NCBI GenBank assembly: GCA_023247935.1
Contig: JAHFFM010000059.1
Coordinates: 1 to 10,226, forward strand
Direction of reading: 5' to 3'
DNA from: Candidatus Omnitrophota bacterium
GTDB lineage: Bacteria > Omnitrophota > Gorgyraeia > 2-02-FULL-51-18
DNA length: 10,226 bases
A program made the translations under genes and the position numbers. Position 1 is the stretch's first letter. The number at the start of each line of letters is the position of its first letter. Below the pieces are notes generated by a model. It was not told the origin of the DNA, ran no database searches, and saw only the letters and a program-made list of their open reading frames with translations. Below are positions 7,059-10,226 of the stretch, piece by piece.

Positions 7059-7349
7059 ATGGGTAATATCAAAATTCCAAGTTTGATCGGGGCGGTGGCG
7101 TTGGTTTTGGCCGCGGTAGGTGCTTGGTCATCGGATTATGAAGTGATTGCACGGTGGATTGTTTTTATCGCAGCGCTTTGGATGGTTTATGCCGCTTATG
7201 AAAAAAATAAACCAGGTTGGTTGTGGTGTATGATTTTTATGGCCGTTGTTTTTAATCCGTTTTCACCCGCAGGTTTTGATTGGCGTTTTTGGCGAATCAT
7301 CGACGTGTTCGGAGCCATCGCTTTTTTTATGGCTTCCAAGCTTCCGTGA
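7059..7349 (+). CDS. Small four-helix membrane protein, DUF6804-like
   Basis: 96 residues. Hydrophobic segments fall at residues about 5-24, 31-48, 53-68 and 78-93, so this is a small inner-membrane protein. The central pattern RWIVFIAALWMVYAAYE, then GWLWCMIFMAVVFNPFSP and WRIIDVFGAIAFF, resembles a widespread family of short membrane proteins (DUF6804-like) whose members carry a conserved LFNP motif after a Trp-rich helix. The function is unknown. The ATG has no clear ribosome binding site. The gene stops just before the broken phytochelatin-synthase-like gene, whose missing N-terminus suggests that a deletion or insertion boundary lies near 7350. Confidence 0.65.
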   Translation: MGNIKIPSLIGAVALVLAAVGAWSSDYEVIARWIVFIAALWMVYAAYEKNKPGWLWCMIFMAVVFNPFSPAGFDWRFWRIIDVFGAIAFFMASKLP

Positions 7350-7362
7350 AAATCAAAAAAAG

Positions 7363-7802
7363 TTTTTTTATTTTTGCGGGGCGGCCTCCGCTGCGATAGT
7401 TCTGAATATTTTCCAGCCACGAGGCCATCATTTCACTCAAGACGATTTTTTTGATAAAGACACGGAGGGTATCAAAACAAAAAAGCAGGTCATGGGTGAG
7501 GAGGTGGAAAGAAATTCGGAGCCGGATTACGGGTTTCAGCTGGCCCAACTGCAGAAAATGCTTCAGGCGCATCATTTGAAAGTAAAAATGCGGGTGGTGG
7601 GTGGGATGTATCCCGATGATTTTGTTCGCGAAGAAATCATTGAGAATTTAAAGCATCGATTTGATTATGTGATTGTGAATTATTACCGGCCGGTTTTGGG
7701 ACAAAAAGGCGGAGGGCATATTTCTCCGCCCTCATCCAAGCCATGAAAACCTTCGACACGGTCGAAAACCGTGGCTATCTGCTCATAGAAAAAGCGGACT
7801 AA
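7363..7802 (+). pseudogene. Broken phytochelatin-synthase-like cysteine peptidase gene
   Basis: The frame from 7363 reads FFYFCGAASAAIVLNI, GHHFTQDDFFDKDTEGIKT, YGFQLAQLQKMLQAH, FDYVIVNYYRPVLGQ and GGGHISP (to 7728), in the order of bacterial phytochelatin-synthase-like proteins. These act on the gamma-Glu-Cys-Gly peptide glutathione. The presumed catalytic Cys (codon 7375-7377) and His (GGHISP) are present. From 7731, in another frame, LIQAMKTFDTVENRGYLLIEKAD and a TAA at 7800-7802 match the end of the same domain. Between them the family has about 30 more residues (LxAYDxxxDxxLILDVA and following) that include the catalytic Asp. These are absent, so a deletion of roughly 100 bp with a frameshift occurred at about 7729. 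The N-terminal 40-60 residues are also missing. The gene cannot give an active enzyme as it stands. Confidence 0.82.
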
Positions 7803-7925
7803 AAGTCGGTTATAGGTAAGCGCAAGGAATTGGATTTCTTTTTTGTCCTCAAGCCGCGTGTATTTTTCTCTAAGTCTGGGGAGCCTCGGCAATTCCACGA
7901 CAATTTTCACCTGTGTTGCGCTACA
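7803..7925. other. Intergenic stretch between pseudogene and inverted-repeat element
   Basis: No gene is recognised. A minus-strand open frame (7683-7910) crosses it but runs antisense through the phytochelatin-synthase remnant and has no ribosome binding site, so it is not called. Confidence 0.35.
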
Positions 7926-8086
7926 TAAAAATAATGAGCCAAACGGGTCCTGTCACATGAAATCTATTTTATTTATCCAAAAACGCTATCAGGACCTCAA
8001 GAAAAGACTCCGGGTTGCGATGTGCTGTCCTTTTTGGATAAATAAGAATAGATTCCATGCGCCACCCGCTTGGCTCATTATTTTTA
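7926..8086. mobile_element. 161-bp MITE-like inverted-repeat element
   Basis: The outer arms 7926-7948 and 8064-8086 are inverted copies with one mismatch in 23 bases (TAAAAATAATGAGCC at the left end, GGCTCATTATTTTTA at the right). Inner arms 7956-7983 and 8031-8059 pair over about 28 bases with one mismatch and one bulged base (TTTATCCAAAAA with TTTTTGGATAAA). Only 47 bases of loop remain between them, of which AGGAC and GTCCT can also pair. The whole element can fold into one long hairpin. It contains no gene. Each end carries TA, which would fit a TA target duplication as made by IS630/Tc1-mariner transposases, but no transposase is in the window. It may be a miniature inverted-repeat transposable element mobilised in trans, or a structured RNA. 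Confidence 0.7.
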
Positions 8087-8171
8087 GGTAGGTCAATGAG
8101 CGGCGGCAAGAGGACAAAAAAAGAATTTGATTCGCTAATTTTTGATTCTTTCTCTTAGCATTTATTTTGGA

Positions 8172-8177
8172 TACAAT
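8172..8177 (+). promoter_or_regulatory. Possible -10 box for ubiA
   Basis: TACAAT is one base from the TATAAT consensus and lies upstream of ubiA, after the mobile element. The matching -35 region (TTTCTC about 17 bases upstream) is poor. If it is used, transcription would begin near 8184, which would exclude the most upstream in-frame start codons of ubiA. A local promoter would let ubiA-ubiX-mqnE be expressed despite the insertions before it. This is inference. Confidence 0.3.
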
Positions 8178-8202
8178 GAGGAGGTTTCTTTTTAACGCAG
8201 AT

Positions 8203-9069
8203 ATGTTTTGGGGAGTTATCTTGGGGAAGATTAAAACTTTTTTTGAGTTGATTAAGTTTGAGCATACGGTGTTTGCGCTGCCGTTTGCGTATCTTGGGAT
8301 GGTGGTGGCGCAGAGACGGTGGCCGTCTTGGGGCGTGTTTATTTTGGTGACGCTTGCGATGGCTTCGGCGCGGACCGCGGGGATGACATTGAATCGGTTG
8401 ATTGATTTAAAAATCGACTCGCAAAATCCGCGGACGAAGAACCGGCCTTTGGTAGCTGGTACTTTCAAAACGTCCTGGGCTTGGGGTTGCGTGGCTACTT
8501 CTGTTTTTATTCTTTTGGTGTCGTCGTGGGCTTTGAATCCGTTATGTTTCAAGCTTTCGCCGCTCGCGCTCCTGCTTTTGACGATTTATCACTATGCCAA
8601 GCATTTTACCTGGTTGTGTCATTGGGTGTTGGGCGTGGTGCTGGGTTGCGCGCCGATTGGCGGCTGGATTGCCGTCACAGGCCAGTTTTCTTGGCAGCCT
8701 TTGATTCTTGCGGTGGTTGTTATGACCTGGGTGGCGGGTTTTGATATTTTATACAGCCTTCAGGATGAGGATTTTGACCGTGTGTCGGGACTCCATTCGG
8801 TGCCGGTGCGTTTTGGCGTGAAACGGGCGCTGGAAATTTCTTTTTATTCTCATGTGGCCACGGTGGTGTTTTTGGTTTTATTTGGGTTTTTGGGCGGCGT
8901 CGGCATCGTGTACGCGGTTGGCGTGGTGATCACGGCTTTTCTTTTGAGATTTGAACATGGAATTGTTTCGGATGGGGACCTTTCTAAAATCAACACCGCA
9001 TTTTTTACGATTAATGGCTGGATTGGGGTTTTGCTTTTTGTTTTTGCCTACTTGGATGTCTACCGGTAA
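8203..9069 (+). CDS. ubiA: UbiA-family prenyltransferase (MqnP-type)
   Basis: About 288 residues. It is an integral membrane enzyme that attaches a polyprenyl chain to an aromatic acid. With mqnE next door the acceptor is probably 1,4-dihydroxy-6-naphthoate (MqnP role). The first Asp-rich motif reads NRLIDLKIDSQNPRTKNRPL (from 8392), and the second reads YSLQDEDFDRVSGLHSVPVRFG (about 8752-8817). These bind Mg-diphosphate. Seven to nine hydrophobic helices follow the usual pattern. The start is uncertain: in-frame TTG 8167, ATG 8176, ATG 8203 and TTG 8221 are possible. TTG 8221 has the best-placed ribosome binding site (GGGGAG, 8210-8215) and puts KIKTFFELIKFEHTVFALPF at the family N-terminus. 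An AGGAGG at 8179-8184 lies too far before ATG 8203. It is followed 3 bp later by ubiX. The acceptor is inferred from context. Confidence 0.92.
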   Translation: MFWGVILGKIKTFFELIKFEHTVFALPFAYLGMVVAQRRWPSWGVFILVTLAMASARTAGMTLNRLIDLKIDSQNPRTKNRPLVAGTFKTSWAWGCVATSVFILLVSSWALNPLCFKLSPLALLLLTIYHYAKHFTWLCHWVLGVVLGCAPIGGWIAVTGQFSWQPLILAVVVMTWVAGFDILYSLQDEDFDRVSGLHSVPVRFGVKRALEISFYSHVATVVFLVLFGFLGGVGIVYAVGVVITAFLLRFEHGIVSDGDLSKINTAFFTINGWIGVLLFVFAYLDVYR

Positions 9070-9072
9070 TCC

Positions 9073-9684
9073 ATGAAAAATATCATTGTCGGAATCACGG
9101 GCGCCAGCGGGGCCATTATCGGGGAAAGGCTGGTTCGGAGCCTGATTGAAACTGGGAATCAGGTTCACGTGATTTTGAGTCCGAGTGGGGTCGAGGTGTT
9201 TCGTGAGGAATTGGGGATCAAGCTGGGTTCTGACCACGCGCAAATAAAGAAGAATTTTTTAAAGCATTACGGGAATCCCAAGGCTTTGGATTTGTCTCCG
9301 GCGGATGATTTTGCTGCCCGCGTGTCGAGCGGCTCCTCATCCATTGACGCGATGGTGGTTGCGCCTTGCAGCATGTCCACAGCCGCGTCCATCGCGCATG
9401 GAATTACCACGAACCTGATTCACCGTGCCGCCAGTGTTTCGCTCAAAGAACGCCGCACGCTTATTTTGGTTCCCCGAGAAAGCCCGATGAGCTCCATTCA
9501 TCTTGAGAATTTGCTGAAATTGTCCCAGGTGGGGGCATTCATTTTACCGGCCACCACGGCCTTTTACCATAAGCCCAAAACAGTGGAGGAAATGGTTGAT
9601 TTCACGGTGGGAAGAATCCTTGATATTTTAAAAATTAAGAATACACTATTCAATCGTTGGCGGGAAAATTCAGCAGCCAAGTAG
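9073..9684 (+). CDS. ubiX: Flavin prenyltransferase UbiX (MqnM-type)
   Basis: 203 residues. It joins a dimethylallyl group to FMN to make prenylated FMN, the cofactor of UbiD-type decarboxylases, here most likely the UbiD at 4172. The FMN-binding start GITGASGAIIG is at residues 7-17. APCSMSTAASIAHGI at 97-111, VPRESPMSSIHLENL at 133-147 and FYHKPKTVEEMVDFTVGRILD at 164-184 are the usual family blocks. The ATG follows the ubiA stop by three bases, so the two are co-translated. The last codons, GCC AAG TAG, run into a GTAG plus palindrome repeat, so the repeat appears to supply the stop codon. The C-terminus (about 15 residues after the core) may have been changed by that insertion. The catalytic core looks complete. 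Confidence 0.94.
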   Translation: MKNIIVGITGASGAIIGERLVRSLIETGNQVHVILSPSGVEVFREELGIKLGSDHAQIKKNFLKHYGNPKALDLSPADDFAARVSSGSSSIDAMVVAPCSMSTAASIAHGITTNLIHRAASVSLKERRTLILVPRESPMSSIHLENLLKLSQVGAFILPATTAFYHKPKTVEEMVDFTVGRILDILKIKNTLFNRWRENSAAK

Positions 9685-9704
9685 GGGCGCACGGCCGTGC
9701 GCCC
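9681..9704. repeat. REP-like palindrome (GTAG + 20-bp perfect palindrome)
   Basis: GTAG (9681-9684) is followed at once by GGGCGCACGGCCGTGCGCCC (9685-9704), a perfect 20-bp palindrome. As a hairpin it gives an 8-bp GC-rich stem with a GGCC loop. A GTAG-type tetranucleotide at the foot of a short GC-rich palindrome is the hallmark of REP elements moved by TnpA-REP (RAYT) proteins. There is no T-tract, so it is not a standard terminator. It lies between ubiX and mqnE and may tune their relative mRNA levels. Confidence 0.7.
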
Positions 9705-9750
9705 GCACAGAGAGATGCATATAGAAATTGCATATAAGAGATTAAGGATT

Positions 9751-10226
9751 ATGCTATTTATCAAAGAATTCGCAGATATATTTGAAAAAATAAAAGCTGG
9801 CACCCGGCTTTCAGAAGAAGACGGAAACCGTTTGATTCGCTCAACGAACCTTGTGGAGCTTGGCGCTTTAGCCAATTTTGTCAAAAACCGCCTTCATGGC
9901 AATAAAGCCCATTTCACGCATAGCATTAACGTCAATCATTCCAATATCTGCGTTTTATCCTGCAAATTCTGCGCTTTTGCCAAAAAGAAGAACGAACCCG
10001 GCGCCTACGCCCTAACCGTCGATGAAATTGAAAGACGTGTGATAAATGCCGCTAAACACGGTGTTTGGGAGGTGCATATTGTGGGTGGATTAGACCCGGA
10101 GCTTAAGCTTTCTTATTATGAGGAAATGTTGAGGCGCATTAAGGCCAGTTGTCCCGGCGTGCTGATTCAGGCATTTACGGCCGTGGAACTCGATTTTTAT
10201 GCCCGTCTGGAAAAAATTAGTGTGGA
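9751..10226 (+). CDS. mqnE: Aminofutalosine synthase MqnE, N-terminal part (3' end outside window)
   Basis: Open to the window end, 158 codons visible of about 370-390. It is a radical SAM enzyme that makes aminodeoxyfutalosine from 3-(1-carboxyvinyloxy)benzoate in the futalosine menaquinone pathway. The iron-sulfur cluster motif CVLSCKFC (Cys 67, 71, 74) is preceded by INVNHSNI and followed by AFAKKKNEPGAYALTVDEI. EVHIVGGLDPEL at 107-118 and AFTAVELDFYARL at 141-153 are typical of MqnE. The sister enzyme MqnC instead has a QGG-type block and a different third block. ATG 9751 is chosen with AAGGA just upstream. An in-frame ATG at 9715 would add 12 residues and lies right after the palindrome. 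KIKAGTRLSEEDG near residue 14 fits the normal N-terminus. Probably co-transcribed with ubiA-ubiX. Confidence 0.9.
   Translation, partial: MLFIKEFADIFEKIKAGTRLSEEDGNRLIRSTNLVELGALANFVKNRLHGNKAHFTHSINVNHSNICVLSCKFCAFAKKKNEPGAYALTVDEIERRVINAAKHGVWEVHIVGGLDPELKLSYYEEMLRRIKASCPGVLIQAFTAVELDFYARLEKISV

Noticed and set aside
7703..7730. Terminator-like hairpin (GGCGGAG with CTCCGCC) followed by five T on the minus strand
   Set aside because: The left arm encodes the conserved GGG of GGGHISP in the phytochelatin-synthase remnant, and the right arm lies at the deletion junction. It has no convincing upstream gene on the minus strand, so it is probably chance.
7683..7910. Minus-strand open frame of 75 codons beginning near the inverted-repeat element
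   Set aside because: It starts with GTG without a ribosome binding site, and about half of it is antisense to the recognisable phytochelatin-synthase remnant. No family resemblance was seen.
8118..8155. AT-rich AAAGAAT/ATTCTTT inverted repeat before ubiA as a possible terminator
   Set aside because: The stem is only seven A/T pairs with a long loop and is not followed by a T-tract on the + strand. It is too weak to call.
7989..8552. Minus-strand open frame of 187 codons across the inverted-repeat element and the start of ubiA
   Set aside because: It is antisense to well-supported ubiA motifs and includes one arm of the repeat. It has no recognisable domain.

Overview
The window comes from a bacterial chromosome of moderate GC. 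It carries the end of a structural maintenance of chromosomes gene (smc), a diguanylate cyclase, and most of the late steps of menaquinone synthesis by the futalosine (aminodeoxyfutalosine) route. This gene set, with unremarkable best-family matches and TTG/ATG starts, suggests an uncultured, anaerobically respiring, Gram-negative-type lineage such as Omnitrophota or a relative. That placement is an impression from gene content and style, not a measurement.

Layout. (1) 1-2193, + strand: the C-terminal 730 residues of SMC, cut off by the left window edge. (2) 2199-3386, - strand: a GAF-GGDEF diguanylate cyclase, convergent with smc (5 bp apart) and divergent from the next gene. (3) 3456-5638, + strand: ubiE/menG and ubiD (mqnL-type), overlapping by 4 bp. 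(4) 5639-8166: a 2.5-kb patchwork that interrupts the quinone genes. It holds a 151-bp fold-back repeat, three small genes of unknown function (a soluble protein, a membrane-anchored coiled-coil protein and a two-helix pore-like membrane protein), a 35-codon remnant of an NADPH-dependent FMN reductase, a small four-helix membrane protein, a broken phytochelatin-synthase-like gene, and a 161-bp MITE-like inverted-repeat element. (5) 8203-10226, + strand: ubiA (mqnP-type), ubiX (mqnM-type) and the start of mqnE, with a REP-like palindrome that supplies the ubiX stop codon.

How the genes fit together. MqnE makes aminodeoxyfutalosine. After later steps encoded outside this window give 1,4-dihydroxy-6-naphthoate, the UbiA-type enzyme prenylates the ring. 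The UbiD-type enzyme decarboxylates it using the prenylated flavin made by the UbiX-type enzyme, and UbiE methylates demethylmenaquinone to menaquinone. The patchwork region is best read as a site of repeated insertion and decay between two halves of this cluster. The clearest unusual signals are the two gene remnants, the three structured repeats, and the pore-like protein with a non-canonical filter. No single element can be called a new system from sequence alone.
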